Position numbers and translations under genes: made by a program | NCBI GenBank assembly: GCA_050742975.1 | Contig: JBOGDQ010000207.1 | Coordinates: forward strand, 1 to 47,124 | Length of the DNA: 47,124 nucleotides | Reading direction: 5' to 3' | Origin: JBDTGE01 sp050742975 | Lineage (GTDB): Bacteria; Actinomycetota; Actinomycetes; Mycobacteriales; Jatrophihabitantaceae | Shown: in pieces, positions 15,474 through 24,703 of the stretch | How positions within the stretch are numbered: position 1 is the stretch's first letter | Layout of the letters: each line of letters starts with the position of its first letter | The notes under the pieces: generated by a model | Told to the model about the DNA's origin: nothing | Databases searched by the model: none | The model's input: the letters and a program-made list of their open reading frames with translations, nothing else

Positions 15474-16692
15474 CGAGACCCCCGGCGCCGCCACCTCCGC
15501 CGAATCCGCCACCGCCGCCACCACCGAAGCGGCCACCGGCCGGGAAGGTGATCGTCCCGCCGCGGGGAGCGTTGCCGCCCGTGCCCGAACGCGTGCCGGT
15601 GCGGCTGAGCTGCGGGACGAGGATCTTGTCTCCGGCGGACAGCCCGGACGTGATCTGCACCTGACCGCCGGCCGACAGTCCGACCCCCACCGTGGTCCGG
15701 ACCGTCTTGCCGTCCTTGACCTGCTCGACGTAGGTGCCGCCGGAGGACGTGCGGTGCAACGCGATCGCGGAGATGACGACCACGTTGCTCACCTGCTTGT
15801 AGATCAGGGTGGCGGTGACGCTCGCCCCGTCGTGCAGCCCGCTCGGCGAACCGGTTACCTCGACCACGACCGGGTAGCTGGCCGTTCCCGAGGACGACGA
15901 GGAGACCAGGCCGATCGAGTCGATGATGCCGTACACCGTGCCGGTCGAGCCCGTGACCGCGAGCTGCGCCTGATCACCTGTCTTGATAAGGCCGACCGAG
16001 GTCGCGTCGACGGTGGCGTTGACGATCCACGAGTTCGTGCCGATCACCAGGATCTGCGCCGTAGACGAGGTGGACGCGCTGCTGCTTCCGCCCTGACCCG
16101 AGCCCGCCGAGCCGCCGGAGCCCGCCGAGCCGCTGCCGGACACCGACTGCCCGACGGTGAGGTTCACTGTGGCGACGACGCCGTCGATCGGCGAGATCAT
16201 CCTCGCGCCGGCCAGTTGCTTCTCGGCGGAGGTCAGCTGGTTCTGCGCCGCGCTCAACGCTGCCCGGTCCGCTGCGAGCTGGGTGTCGCTCGCGCCGTTG
16301 CTGCTGTCGTCGTCCACCTTGGCCTGGCCGTTGGCCACGGTCGCCTTCGCCGCCGCGACACCGGCTGCCAGCGACGCCGAGTCGATGCTCGCGAGTCGCT
16401 GACCCTTCTTGACCTTCTGGCCCTGCGACACGGCCACCGAGGTGACCTGCCCGGACGCGGAGAAGTTGAGGCTCTCCTGCTCGGCCGGAGCGAGGGTGCC
16501 GCTGGCCGACACGCTCTGCCGGACCGAGCCGGTGCTGACCGTCTGCGTCGTCGCCGTCGGGTCGGCGGCCGAGGCGTTGTCACTGCGAAGGCCGAAGTAG
16601 GCTCCCGAGCCGGCGCCGGCGACGACCACCAGCGCGGCCAGTCCCGTCAGCAATGGGTGCGTCCGAAGCGGGCGCGGCAGCGCCGGCTTCAC
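15466..16692 (-). CDS. Membrane-fusion adaptor (MacA/HlyD-like), first gene of the exporter operon
   Basis: 408-aa adaptor. Seen: short basic N-terminus and one membrane helix (THPLLTGLAALVVVAGAGSG), lipoyl-like SLNFSASGQVTSVAVSQGQK, coiled-coil-like Ala/Gln-rich helix (QLAADRAALSAAQNQLTSAE), return strand ISPIDGVVATVNLTVGQSV, a Gly/Ser linker, beta-barrel domain, and a Gly-rich tail. GTG 16692 is selected because it is close before the membrane anchor and preceded by GGGGAG; a TTG at 16767 is the alternative. Leads the five-gene order adaptor, ATPase, permease, lipoprotein, second adaptor. Confidence 0.88.
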   Translation of the reverse strand: MKPALPRPLRTHPLLTGLAALVVVAGAGSGAYFGLRSDNASAADPTATTQTVSTGSVRQSVSASGTLAPAEQESLNFSASGQVTSVAVSQGQKVKKGQRLASIDSASLAAGVAAAKATVANGQAKVDDDSSNGASDTQLAADRAALSAAQNQLTSAEKQLAGARMISPIDGVVATVNLTVGQSVSGSGSAGSGGSAGSGQGGSSSASTSSTAQILVIGTNSWIVNATVDATSVGLIKTGDQAQLAVTGSTGTVYGIIDSIGLVSSSSSGTASYPVVVEVTGSPSGLHDGASVTATLIYKQVSNVVVISAIALHRTSSGGTYVEQVKDGKTVRTTVGVGLSAGGQVQITSGLSAGDKILVPQLSRTGTRSGTGGNAPRGGTITFPAGGRFGGGGGGGFGGGGGAGGLGG

Positions 16693-16917
16693 GCGTACGG
16701 CCCCGCTCCCCTGACGTGCGGATCGGTGCCGTTGATGATCAGCGTGCGTCGGCGCATCGAACCTCAATCGTCTCGGGTCACGTCTATCGGGACGAAGCGT
16801 GGCACCGGCAAGGTCAGCTACACCTCACGGGAACATCAAGACCGTCCTAAGGCCGGTTAGGAGCGAGCCCAGCACGACGGGGATCCCGGCCGGGCGGCGA
16901 CGCGGCAGGATGAGGGC
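16693..16917. promoter_or_regulatory. Divergent region between exporter operon and moeA
   Basis: 225 bases without a gene. It holds the exporter promoter (minus) and moeA promoter (plus). An imperfect palindrome with CCTAA / TTAGG arms around GGCCGG (16846-16861) is the only clear symmetric site and could be an operator. GAGGGC precedes the moeA ATG. No regulator gene is adjacent. Confidence 0.3.
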
Positions 16918-18114
16918 ATGCGCACCGTTTCCGAGCATCAGGTGATCGTCGCCGACCTGATCCGCCCGCCGAAGCCCCAGGACTTCGCCGTCCCCTCCGC
17001 GGCCGGTCGGGTGCTCGCGTCCGACGTCACCGCGGCCCGCCCGCTGCCGGCCTTCGACAACTCCGCGATGGACGGCTATGCGGTGCGCGCGAGCGACATC
17101 GCGGCGGCCACTGCGTCGACACCGGTCACACTGCCGGTCGCCGCCGACATCCCGGCCGGACGGCAGGACACCCCCGCCCTGCGAGCGGGGACGGCGCATC
17201 GCATCATGACCGGCGCCCCGCTGCCCGCCGGCGCCGACACGATCGTCCAGGTCGAACTCACCGACGGCGGCACCGAGCAGGTAACGATTCGCGAGGGGCG
17301 CGCGGCGGGGACGCACGTGCGGACGGCAGGCGAGGACGTCCGGGTCGGCGACGTGGTGCTGACGGCGGGCAGCGTGCTCGGCCCGGCGCAGCTCGGCCTG
17401 CTGGCGGCACTGGGCGAGGCGACGGTCGGCGTGCTGCCCGCGCTACGCGTGCTGGTCCTGTCGACCGGCAGCGAACTCGTCGAGCCGGGCCGCCCGCTCC
17501 TGCCCGGCCAGATCCACGAGTCCAACGGCGTCATGCTCGCCGCGGCCATCGACGCAGCCGGTGCGCAGGCCGAGCGGCTGCACTTCGTGGCCGACGACGT
17601 CACCGCATTCCACGCCGCCCTGCAGCCACGGCTCGGCGACGTCGACCTGATCGTCACGTCCGGCGGCGTGAGCGCGGGCGCGTACGAGGTCGTCAAGGAC
17701 GCGCTGGCCGGTCGCGGTATCGAGTTCGTCAAGGTGGCGATGCAGCCGGGCATGCCGCAGGGCGCGGGTGCGTTCGAGGGCGTGCCGGTGGTGACGATGC
17801 CTGGTAATCCGGTCAGCGCGCTCGTCTCGTTCGAGGTGTTCCTGCGCCCGGCGCTGCGCGCGGCGATGGGTTTCCCGGATCCCGGCCGCCCCGTCGTCAG
17901 GGCCGCGCTGTCCGAGCCGCTGGACTCGCCGGCCGGGCGGCGCCAGTTCCGCCGGGGCTACCTCGACCCGTCGGCCCGCACGGTGCGCCCGATCGGCCCG
18001 CCCGGTTCGCACTTCCTGCGCTGGCTGGCCGCGTCCGACTCGCTGCTCGACATCCCCGAGGACGTCACCGCCCTGGCCGCCGGCGACGTCCTCGACGTGT
18101 GGGCGCTCGACTGA
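16918..18114 (+). CDS. moeA: Molybdopterin molybdotransferase MoeA
   Basis: 398-aa enzyme that inserts molybdate into adenylylated molybdopterin to form Moco. Seen: LPAFDNSAMDGYAVRASD near residue 42, the MoeA hallmark; HRIMTGAPLPAGADTIVQVE; the MoCF-binding domain with LSTGSELVEPG, GQIHESNGVMLAA, TSGGVSAGAYEVVKDAL and MPGNPVSALVSFEVF; and a C-terminal domain IV. Length is normal. Stands alone here; the following genes are not cofactor-related. Confidence 0.96.
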   Translation: MRTVSEHQVIVADLIRPPKPQDFAVPSAAGRVLASDVTAARPLPAFDNSAMDGYAVRASDIAAATASTPVTLPVAADIPAGRQDTPALRAGTAHRIMTGAPLPAGADTIVQVELTDGGTEQVTIREGRAAGTHVRTAGEDVRVGDVVLTAGSVLGPAQLGLLAALGEATVGVLPALRVLVLSTGSELVEPGRPLLPGQIHESNGVMLAAAIDAAGAQAERLHFVADDVTAFHAALQPRLGDVDLIVTSGGVSAGAYEVVKDALAGRGIEFVKVAMQPGMPQGAGAFEGVPVVTMPGNPVSALVSFEVFLRPALRAAMGFPDPGRPVVRAALSEPLDSPAGRRQFRRGYLDPSARTVRPIGPPGSHFLRWLAASDSLLDIPEDVTALAAGDVLDVWALD

Positions 18115-18193
18115 CGACGGTTTGAACCGGACCGCCCGCGGGTAGGCGTCGGAGATGGCGGTGACCTGGCTACGCGCTCGGGGGTGGACCACG

Positions 18194-19000
18194 ATGACCG
18201 CGACGGCATCGGTGCGGCACGCCGCCCGCGGCGATTCGATGAAGCGCATCGCCCGGCTCGGGCTGGCGGCCAGGGCGCTGATCTACCTGCTGATCGGCGT
18301 TCTCGCCATCGCGCTGGCGAACGGGTCGCGACGCAACGAGACCGATCAGCGCGGAGCGTTGCAGGCGCTCACCCGGCACACCGGCGGTACCGCACTGGTC
18401 TGGGTGATCGCGGTCGGGCTGGCCGCGTACGCGCTGTGGCGCTTCTCCGAGGCCGCGTTCGGCGTGGTCGGCGAGGGTCACAAGGCCGGCCCACGGGTGC
18501 AGTCGTTCGTGCGCGGCCTGATCTACGCGTTCTTCGCGGTCAGCGCGTTCAAGCTGGTGATCCAGGGCCGGTCCGGCAGCCAGGCCGGCCAGCAGGAACT
18601 GTTCACCGCCAAGGCGATGCGGCACACCGGAGGTCGCTGGGCGGTCGGGATCGTCGGCGCGATAGTCGTGATCTGTGGACTCGTGCTGGCCTGGCAGGGG
18701 CTGACCCGCAAGTTCGAGAAGTACCTCAACCTCGGCCAGATGAGCCGGAACACGCGCCGGGTGGTCGAGATCATGGGGGTGTTCGGGACGGCGGCGCGCG
18801 GCGTGGTGTTCGCGCTCGCCGGGGTGTTCGTGATCGTCGCCGCCGTCCAGTACGACCCGCGCAAGGCCGGTGGTCTGGACGGCGCGCTGCGCGAGCTGGC
18901 CGACTCCTCGACCTGGTCGTGGCTGCTTTACGTGATCGCGGCCGGGCTCGTGGTGTTCGGGGTCTACGGCTTCGCCGAGGCCAAATGGCGCAGGACGTGA
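18194..19000 (+). CDS. DUF1206 integral membrane protein
   Basis: 268-aa membrane protein with about six helices arranged as three pairs. Each pair begins with a conserved RxGxxAR-type entry: ARLGLAARALIYLLIGVLAI, PRVQSFVRGLIYAFFAVSAF and FGTAARGVVFALAGVFVIVA, the threefold DUF1206 repeat. Function of the family is not established. ATG 18194 is preferred; an upstream ATG at 18155 adds 13 residues that do not look conserved. Confidence 0.85.
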   Translation: MTATASVRHAARGDSMKRIARLGLAARALIYLLIGVLAIALANGSRRNETDQRGALQALTRHTGGTALVWVIAVGLAAYALWRFSEAAFGVVGEGHKAGPRVQSFVRGLIYAFFAVSAFKLVIQGRSGSQAGQQELFTAKAMRHTGGRWAVGIVGAIVVICGLVLAWQGLTRKFEKYLNLGQMSRNTRRVVEIMGVFGTAARGVVFALAGVFVIVAAVQYDPRKAGGLDGALRELADSSTWSWLLYVIAAGLVVFGVYGFAEAKWRRT

Positions 19001-19072
19001 ATTCGCGCCGTACCTGAGCTGTGGACCCGGGGGCGCCTGCTCGCGGGTGGGTCGTGCCTGCACACTGTGCTC

Positions 19073-21019
19073 GTGAGTTCCGCGACGAGCGACGAGCGCG
19101 CTCCTGGCACCGCCGCTCGGACGTCCCATCCGGTCGCACACGGGGGTGGTGCGCTGGCGCTCGGGCTGGGCGCGCTCGGCGTGGTCTTCGGCGACATCGG
19201 AACCAGCCCGCTGTACGCGCTGCAGACGGTGTTCTCCATCGACCACGGCGCGGTGAAGCCGACGAGCTCGGACGTCTACGGCGTGATCTCGCTGGTGTTC
19301 TGGTCGATCCTGCTGATCGTCTCGGTCAAGTACGTGGTGTTCATCCTGCGCGCGGACAACGACGGCGAGGGCGGCATCATGGCGCTGGCCGCGCTGTCCC
19401 GGCAACGGACCGGCTCGAGCGGACGGCTGGTCGCGGCCGCGCTGCTGCTGGGCGTGCTCGGCGCGTCACTGTTCTTCGGCGACAGCGTGATCACGCCCGC
19501 GATCTCGGTGCTGTCCTCGGTCGAGGGCATCAAGGTGGCCTCGCCCGGGGTCGGGAACCTCGTGCTGCCGATCGCCGTCGCCATCCTCGCCGTGCTGTTC
19601 GCCGTGCAGCGCTTCGGCACGCACCAGGTCGGCCGGCTGTTCGGGCCGGTGATGGTGCTCTGGTTCGTGACGCTGGCCGTCATCGGCATCCCGAGGATCG
19701 CCGCCCATCCGGCGATCCTGCGCGGCCTGTCCCCCACCTACACGGTGACGTTCGTGGCCGACCACCCGTACATCGCGTTCGTCGCGCTGGGCGCGGTCGT
19801 CCTGGCGATCACTGGTGCGGAGGCGCTGTACGCGGACATGGGCCACTTCGGCCGGCCGCCGATCCGTCGCGCGTGGTTCATCGTGGTGTTCCCGGCGCTG
19901 ACACTCAACTACCTCGGGCAGGGCGCCCTGATCCTGCACGACCGGGCGGCCGTCGCGAACCCGTTCTTCCACCTCGTGCCGAGCTGGGGTCGGGTCCCGA
20001 TGGTCGTGCTGGCGACGCTCGCCACCGTCATCGCGTCCCAGGCCGTCATCTCCGGCGCGTTCTCCGTCACCCGGCAGGCGATGCGCCTCGGCTTCCTGCC
20101 CCACCTGACCGTGCGGCACACGTCGACGAAGGAGGGCGGCCAGATCTACGTCCCGAGCGTGAACTGGCTGCTGTTCGGTGGCGTGCTCATCCTGATGCTC
20201 GCGTTCCGGTCATCGAACCGGCTGGCCACCGCATACGGCCTCGCGGTGACCGGGACGCTGATCCTGACCACGGCGCTGTTCCTGATCGTCGCGAGCACGA
20301 TCTGGCACTGGGCGGTGTGGCGGCTGATCGTGGTGGCGGTCGTGTTCGGCGGCGTCGAGCTGATGTTCTTCGCCGCCAACCTGACCAAGGTGGCCCACGG
20401 CGGCTGGCTGCCCCTGCTCATCGGCGCGATCGTCGTGATCGTGATGACGACATGGCAGCGCGGGCGGCGCGTGATCACCGAGCGGCGGATCGAGCTCGAA
20501 GGGCCGCTGACCGACTTCGTCGAGGAGCTCCGGCAGGAGCCGGTGACGCGGGTGCCGGGAACGGCGGTCTTCCCGCACCCGACCAAGGACACGGTGCCGC
20601 TCGCCCTGCGCGCCAACGTCGAGTTCAACCAGGTACTGCACGAGCACGTCGTCATCGTGTCCGTCGTGTCGGAGAACGTCCCGCACATCCCGCGCAGCCG
20701 GCGGCTGTCCGTCGACTCGCTCGGCTACTCCGACGACGGCATCGTCCACCTCGCCGCCCGGTTCGGCTTCCAGGACGACCAGGACATCCCGGCGACGCTG
20801 CGCGATGCGTTCATGCTGACCCACGAGCTTGAGGTGGACACCGACACCGCGCTCTACTTCCTGTCCCACATCACGATCGAGCGCGGCCCGGGCGGCGGGT
20901 TGACGCCGTGGCGCAAGCGGCTGTTCATCGCGCTGGCGCACAACGCAGCCACGCCGGCCGCGTACTTCCGGCTACCGGTCGACCGGACCGTGGTGATGGG
21001 CTCGCGCGTGGACCTGTAG
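19073..21019 (+). CDS. kup: Low-affinity potassium transporter Kup (KUP/HAK/KT family)
   Basis: 648-aa K+:H+ symporter. Seen: ALGVVFGDIGTSPLYAL near residue 35, the family signature; NDGEGGIMALAAL; GDSVITPAISVLSSVEGIKV; GTHQVGRLFGPVM; GAEALYADMGHFGRPPI; twelve hydrophobic segments; and a C-terminal cytoplasmic domain of about 190 residues. GTG 19073 or 19067 could be the start; neither has a strong ribosome site. No c-di-AMP riboswitch is visible in the 72-base leader. Confidence 0.95.
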   Translation: MSSATSDERAPGTAARTSHPVAHGGGALALGLGALGVVFGDIGTSPLYALQTVFSIDHGAVKPTSSDVYGVISLVFWSILLIVSVKYVVFILRADNDGEGGIMALAALSRQRTGSSGRLVAAALLLGVLGASLFFGDSVITPAISVLSSVEGIKVASPGVGNLVLPIAVAILAVLFAVQRFGTHQVGRLFGPVMVLWFVTLAVIGIPRIAAHPAILRGLSPTYTVTFVADHPYIAFVALGAVVLAITGAEALYADMGHFGRPPIRRAWFIVVFPALTLNYLGQGALILHDRAAVANPFFHLVPSWGRVPMVVLATLATVIASQAVISGAFSVTRQAMRLGFLPHLTVRHTSTKEGGQIYVPSVNWLLFGGVLILMLAFRSSNRLATAYGLAVTGTLILTTALFLIVASTIWHWAVWRLIVVAVVFGGVELMFFAANLTKVAHGGWLPLLIGAIVVIVMTTWQRGRRVITERRIELEGPLTDFVEELRQEPVTRVPGTAVFPHPTKDTVPLALRANVEFNQVLHEHVVIVSVVSENVPHIPRSRRLSVDSLGYSDDGIVHLAARFGFQDDQDIPATLRDAFMLTHELEVDTDTALYFLSHITIERGPGGGLTPWRKRLFIALAHNAATPAAYFRLPVDRTVVMGSRVDL

Positions 21020-21062
21020 ACCCCGACGAGAATCGACGCGACAGCCCGGTGACGATGGACGG

Positions 21063-22025
21063 GTGAGCATCAGCAGACAGCGGATGAGCGCGGGCGTGCT
21101 GGCGTGGACGGCACTGGTCGTGGTCTACCTCGTATGGGGTTCGACCTACCTCGCGATCCGGGTCGGCGTCCGCGACCTGCCCCCGGGCATCCTGGCCGGC
21201 AGCCGGTACCTGCTGGCCGGCCTGCTGATGTACCCGCTGGCCCTCCGCAGCGGCCCACCCCAGGCGCGAGTGACCGACCGGCCCGGCCCCGCGAACTGGG
21301 CCGCCTGCGCCGTCGTGGGCGTGCTGCTGCTGGTCGTGGGCAACGGCGGGGTGACGCTGGCCGAGCGCACTGTGCCCTCCGGCCTGGCCGCGGTGCTGGT
21401 GGCGACGGTCCCATTGTGGATGGTCGTGTTCGGCGTGCTCATCCAGCGGGAGCGGGTCCGCCTCCTTACCGGCGCCGGCCTGCTCGTCGGGCTGGCCGGG
21501 GTCGCCGTGCTGGCCGGCGGTGGGCCGCTGAGCGGGCACGCGTTCGGCGTGGTGGTCATCCTGGTCGCCGCGGCGTCGTGGGGGCTCGGGTCGGTGCTGG
21601 GGCACCGGTTGCCACTGCCGCGCCGGGTGCTGCTGGGCGCCGCGATGCAGATGCTGGTGGCCGGTGTGGTGCTGCTCGTCGTGGGCGCGGCGAGCGGCGA
21701 GTTCTCGCAGGTGCGGTGGGGCGACGTGCACGCGACGTCGTGGCTGTCGCTCGCCTGGCTCATCGTGCCCGGTTCGATCCTTGCGTTCACCGCCTACGGC
21801 TACGTGCTGACCCGGCTGCCGCTGTCCACGGTCTCCACCTACGCGTACGTCAACCCGGTCGTTGCCGTCATCCTGGGCGCCCTGCTGCTGAACGAGTCGT
21901 TCACGCTGCGCGCCGCGATCGGGACCGCGCTCGTCGTCGGCTCGGTGGCGCTGACGATCCGCCGGCCGCCGCGCGAGACGGACGAGGAGCTCGAGCGGAT
22001 CGACGAGGCGCTGGAGCGGCTCTGA
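21063..22025 (+). CDS. EamA/DMT-family transporter (RhaT/RarD-like exporter)
   Basis: 320-aa protein with ten predicted helices in two EamA repeats. Seen: VYLVWGSTYLAIRVGVRDLP at the start, characteristic of the DMT family, and the second repeat with LAFTAYGYVLTRLPLSTVST and YVNPVVAVILGALLLNE. Probably exports a small metabolite or amino acid; substrate unknown. Start GTG 21063 follows the sequence GATGGACGG, much like the M20-like gene start at 9386, suggesting both may be leaderless. Convergent with the glycosyltransferase gene 36 bases on. Confidence 0.92.
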   Translation: MSISRQRMSAGVLAWTALVVVYLVWGSTYLAIRVGVRDLPPGILAGSRYLLAGLLMYPLALRSGPPQARVTDRPGPANWAACAVVGVLLLVVGNGGVTLAERTVPSGLAAVLVATVPLWMVVFGVLIQRERVRLLTGAGLLVGLAGVAVLAGGGPLSGHAFGVVVILVAAASWGLGSVLGHRLPLPRRVLLGAAMQMLVAGVVLLVVGAASGEFSQVRWGDVHATSWLSLAWLIVPGSILAFTAYGYVLTRLPLSTVSTYAYVNPVVAVILGALLLNESFTLRAAIGTALVVGSVALTIRRPPRETDEELERIDEALERL

Positions 22026-22061
22026 ACAGGACGACGCAGATCCGGCCTGTGCCGACCACCG

Positions 22062-24521
22062 CTACGGTGTCGAGGTCGGCACGGACTCGACCGCAGCCAG
22101 CCGGTCGCCGGCCCGCCGGTCGCGCCGCTCGACCTGGTCGCCGGCTCGGCGATCCCGCCGTTCGCTGCCGAAGCGGCGATCGACCGGAACCCGGTCGCTC
22201 GCGCGCCGGTTGTGCGTCGGCGGCCCGGTCGGCGGCGAGGCGAAGATCTTGAACGGCCCGTCGCCTTCGGCGTGCAGGCCCGACTCGGTCGCCGCAACGC
22301 CCCGGTAGAGGACCTCCTGCCAGGTCGGCTCCGGCGTCTCGGCCACCGCTATCCGGCGACCGCGCATGAGCTGCACCGGCTCCGCCCGCTCGCTGACGTA
22401 CAGGTGCTCGACGAAGCCGAGCCAGATGTCGGTCAGCGTGTTGCGCAACCCCATGAACGCGAGGACGGCGTAGCTCGCGGCGATCGCGTTGAGCCCGGCG
22501 AAGGCGGCATTGCCCCAGTTGTGCTGGTGGTAGTCGCGGATGAAGGTAAGGACCGAGTAGCCGATGATCAGCAGCGGCGACAGCGCGAACAGCAGCGGCG
22601 TGGCGGTGCGGTTGCTGACCTTCGGCGTCCGCGCGAACGGGATCTTCTTGCCGGTGACGGCCTGCTGCAATGACTTGAAGACCCCGGCCAGGTTGACCGG
22701 AAGCAGGATGAGGTTGAAGCCGTAGATGCGCAGCGCGTCGGTGCGCTTGTAGCCGCACCGGTGCAGGTCGCTGGCCATCGCGAGGAAGTACGGTGCGGCG
22801 GCGAGCACGACCAGCGGGCTCAGCAGCTTGTTGTCGAACGGGTAGGCCAGCAGGAAGACCAGGCCGATGCTGCTCCAGCACGTCGAGGCCATGTAATTGA
22901 CGCGCAGCAGCGTCTGCGAGGCGCTGCCGTGCTCGCCGCGCTTGGTGCGCTCGCGGCCGTTGCGCCACAGCTTGGGCAGGATCAGCAGGCCGCCGTTGGC
23001 CCAGCGACGGCGCTGGATGCTGAGCGAACCGAAGTCCGGCGGCGTGGCCGAGTAGCTGAGCCGTTCCGGGTAGTTCAGCAGCCACCAGCCGTGGATCGCC
23101 AGGTCGAGGGACGACTCGGTGTCCTCGATGACGGTCCGGTCCTGCACGTACCGGCGGATCTCGTGCCCGCCGCGCAGCTCCACCTCGACGATGTCATCGA
23201 GCGCCTTCTTGCGGATCACCGCGTTGGCGCCGACCCAGAACGTCGCGTCGTGATAGCTCATGCCCTGGTGCACGATGTGCTGCAGGTCGGTGGTCGCACC
23301 GGCCAGCCGCTCCATCCTGGTACCGGACCCTGGGAAGGCCGAGTACGGCGTCTGGGCGACGGCCAGCCGGTGGCTGTCCGGCCGGCTGAACAGGTGGACC
23401 AGGCGCAGGCAGTACTCCGGCAGCAGCACGCTGTCCGCGTCCAGGGTGAGCAGGAAGTCCGCGTCCGGTATGGCGATCGACCCGGTGTTCGCCGAAGGCG
23501 CGAGCACCAGCCCGTCAGCCGTGTGTCGCGGCTCGAAGCTGCGTCCCATCAGGCTGATGTAGCTGTTGAGGTTCATCGCCTTGTTCGCCTCGTGCGAGAG
23601 CGAGGCGTAGAGCTTGCGCTCGAACCAGGTGATCTCGGCGCGGAACGTCCAGGCCAGGCGGCGGTACAGCTGCCGCATCCGGGTGCGCTCGATCGTGGCG
23701 CCGTCGGTCGCGGCCATGAACAGCGCCGTCTCCACCGCGGCGAAGTCGTCGGCGAGCGCGCGCAGCACCTGGTCGGCGAAGAACTGGTCGACGTGGTCCT
23801 CGATCTGCTCCTCGTCGGCGCGGTCGCCGAGCCAGTCCGCGGCCCAGCCGAACTCGTTCGCGAGCGCGATCAGCTCGTCCGCGCTCGGCTCGTCGCGGGC
23901 GGTGGAGGTCTCGAAGCGCTCCAGCGCCGCGGTGAACCGCTTGCACGGCTCGGCCAGCCAGTCCATGAGTTCGGCGGCCAGCCCGCGCGCCAGCGCCAGC
24001 GACCGCGCATGCTCGGCCGAGCTCGGGCGGGGCGGGTCATCCAGCAGCAACACCACGCGCAGGAACGGGTACTCCTGCAGCGCCGCGGACAGCATCGTCT
24101 TGCGGACGGTGCCGACCTCCTCGCGGTAGGACGGGATCAACGCGGTCATCGTCGGCAACTGGTCGTCGAAGGACTCGTCGATGACCGCGCGCGGGACCCG
24201 CCGGTGCGCGCGGCTGCGGTAGAGCGAACCCTGCCGTGCGACGAGATACAGCAGCGAGGACAGGGTCAGGAACGAGACGATGACGACGTAGCCGGTGCCC
24301 TCGGAGATGAAGCGCATGCCCTGCAGCCCACGGTTGACCAGCTGGGACACGATGGTCGCGGTCAGGTAGGCGGCCCAGGCCAGGATGGTCACCACGATGC
24401 CGAGGCGACCGAGCGTGATCATCGCGTCGCTTGCGGGCGGGGACACCGGCGGCAGCGGCCGGGTTCGCCGGTCCGCGCCCCACTGCCTGCGGGGGCGGTT
24501 CTCGGCGCGCTTGGACCTCAT
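22062..24521 (-). CDS. Membrane family-2 glycosyltransferase, cellulose/hyaluronan synthase-like
   Basis: 819-aa processive-type GT2. Seen: two N-terminal helices, TALIPSYREE beginning the GT-A fold near residue 125, a helical insertion of roughly 150 residues with acidic segments between the first strand and the DxD site, LTLDADSVLLPEY near residue 358, a TED-like VIEDTESSLDLAIHGW, and QRRRWANGG near residue 503 (the Q/RxxRW motif of processive synthases), then about five helices. The C-terminus is a highly charged Arg/Asp tail with a repeated ERRDRRAGD unit. ATG 24521 has AGGAG eight bases upstream. Divergent from a GH18 protein gene; together they likely make and trim or bind an extracellular polysaccharide. 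Confidence 0.88.
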   Translation of the reverse strand: MRSKRAENRPRRQWGADRRTRPLPPVSPPASDAMITLGRLGIVVTILAWAAYLTATIVSQLVNRGLQGMRFISEGTGYVVIVSFLTLSSLLYLVARQGSLYRSRAHRRVPRAVIDESFDDQLPTMTALIPSYREEVGTVRKTMLSAALQEYPFLRVVLLLDDPPRPSSAEHARSLALARGLAAELMDWLAEPCKRFTAALERFETSTARDEPSADELIALANEFGWAADWLGDRADEEQIEDHVDQFFADQVLRALADDFAAVETALFMAATDGATIERTRMRQLYRRLAWTFRAEITWFERKLYASLSHEANKAMNLNSYISLMGRSFEPRHTADGLVLAPSANTGSIAIPDADFLLTLDADSVLLPEYCLRLVHLFSRPDSHRLAVAQTPYSAFPGSGTRMERLAGATTDLQHIVHQGMSYHDATFWVGANAVIRKKALDDIVEVELRGGHEIRRYVQDRTVIEDTESSLDLAIHGWWLLNYPERLSYSATPPDFGSLSIQRRRWANGGLLILPKLWRNGRERTKRGEHGSASQTLLRVNYMASTCWSSIGLVFLLAYPFDNKLLSPLVVLAAAPYFLAMASDLHRCGYKRTDALRIYGFNLILLPVNLAGVFKSLQQAVTGKKIPFARTPKVSNRTATPLLFALSPLLIIGYSVLTFIRDYHQHNWGNAAFAGLNAIAASYAVLAFMGLRNTLTDIWLGFVEHLYVSERAEPVQLMRGRRIAVAETPEPTWQEVLYRGVAATESGLHAEGDGPFKIFASPPTGPPTHNRRASDRVPVDRRFGSERRDRRAGDQVERRDRRAGDRLAAVESVPTSTP

Positions 24522-24590
24522 CAACGACACTCCTGGCGGGGGACCTGATGTCGCTGGGGCGGGGTCTTGCGTCGTGAATCGCCGGGCGAC

Positions 24591-24620
24591 TTGGCATTCG
24601 AGGAAACTTTACACTAATCT
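24591..24620 (+). promoter_or_regulatory. Probable sigma-70-type promoter of the GH18 gene in a locally AT-rich divergent region
   Basis: TTGGCA (24591-24596), 18-base spacer, TAATCT (24615-24620), in a 30-base stretch far lower in GC than the surroundings. On the other strand, TTCCGA-N17-TAAAGT could serve the glycosyltransferase gene; the two promoters would overlap back to back. The remaining 182-base gap has no gene. Confidence 0.5.
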
Positions 24621-24703
24621 AACATCACTCGGAACCCCGAGATCGAGCGGACGAGACCCCTGTCGCCGCCACACCGATCCACGAGCGTGGGAGTAGCTGG
24701 CCG

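Noticed and set aside
16693..16767. TTG-initiated longer N-terminus for the first adaptor
   Set aside because: Adds 25 polar residues before the membrane anchor, and a GTG with a better position and ribosome site exists at 16692.
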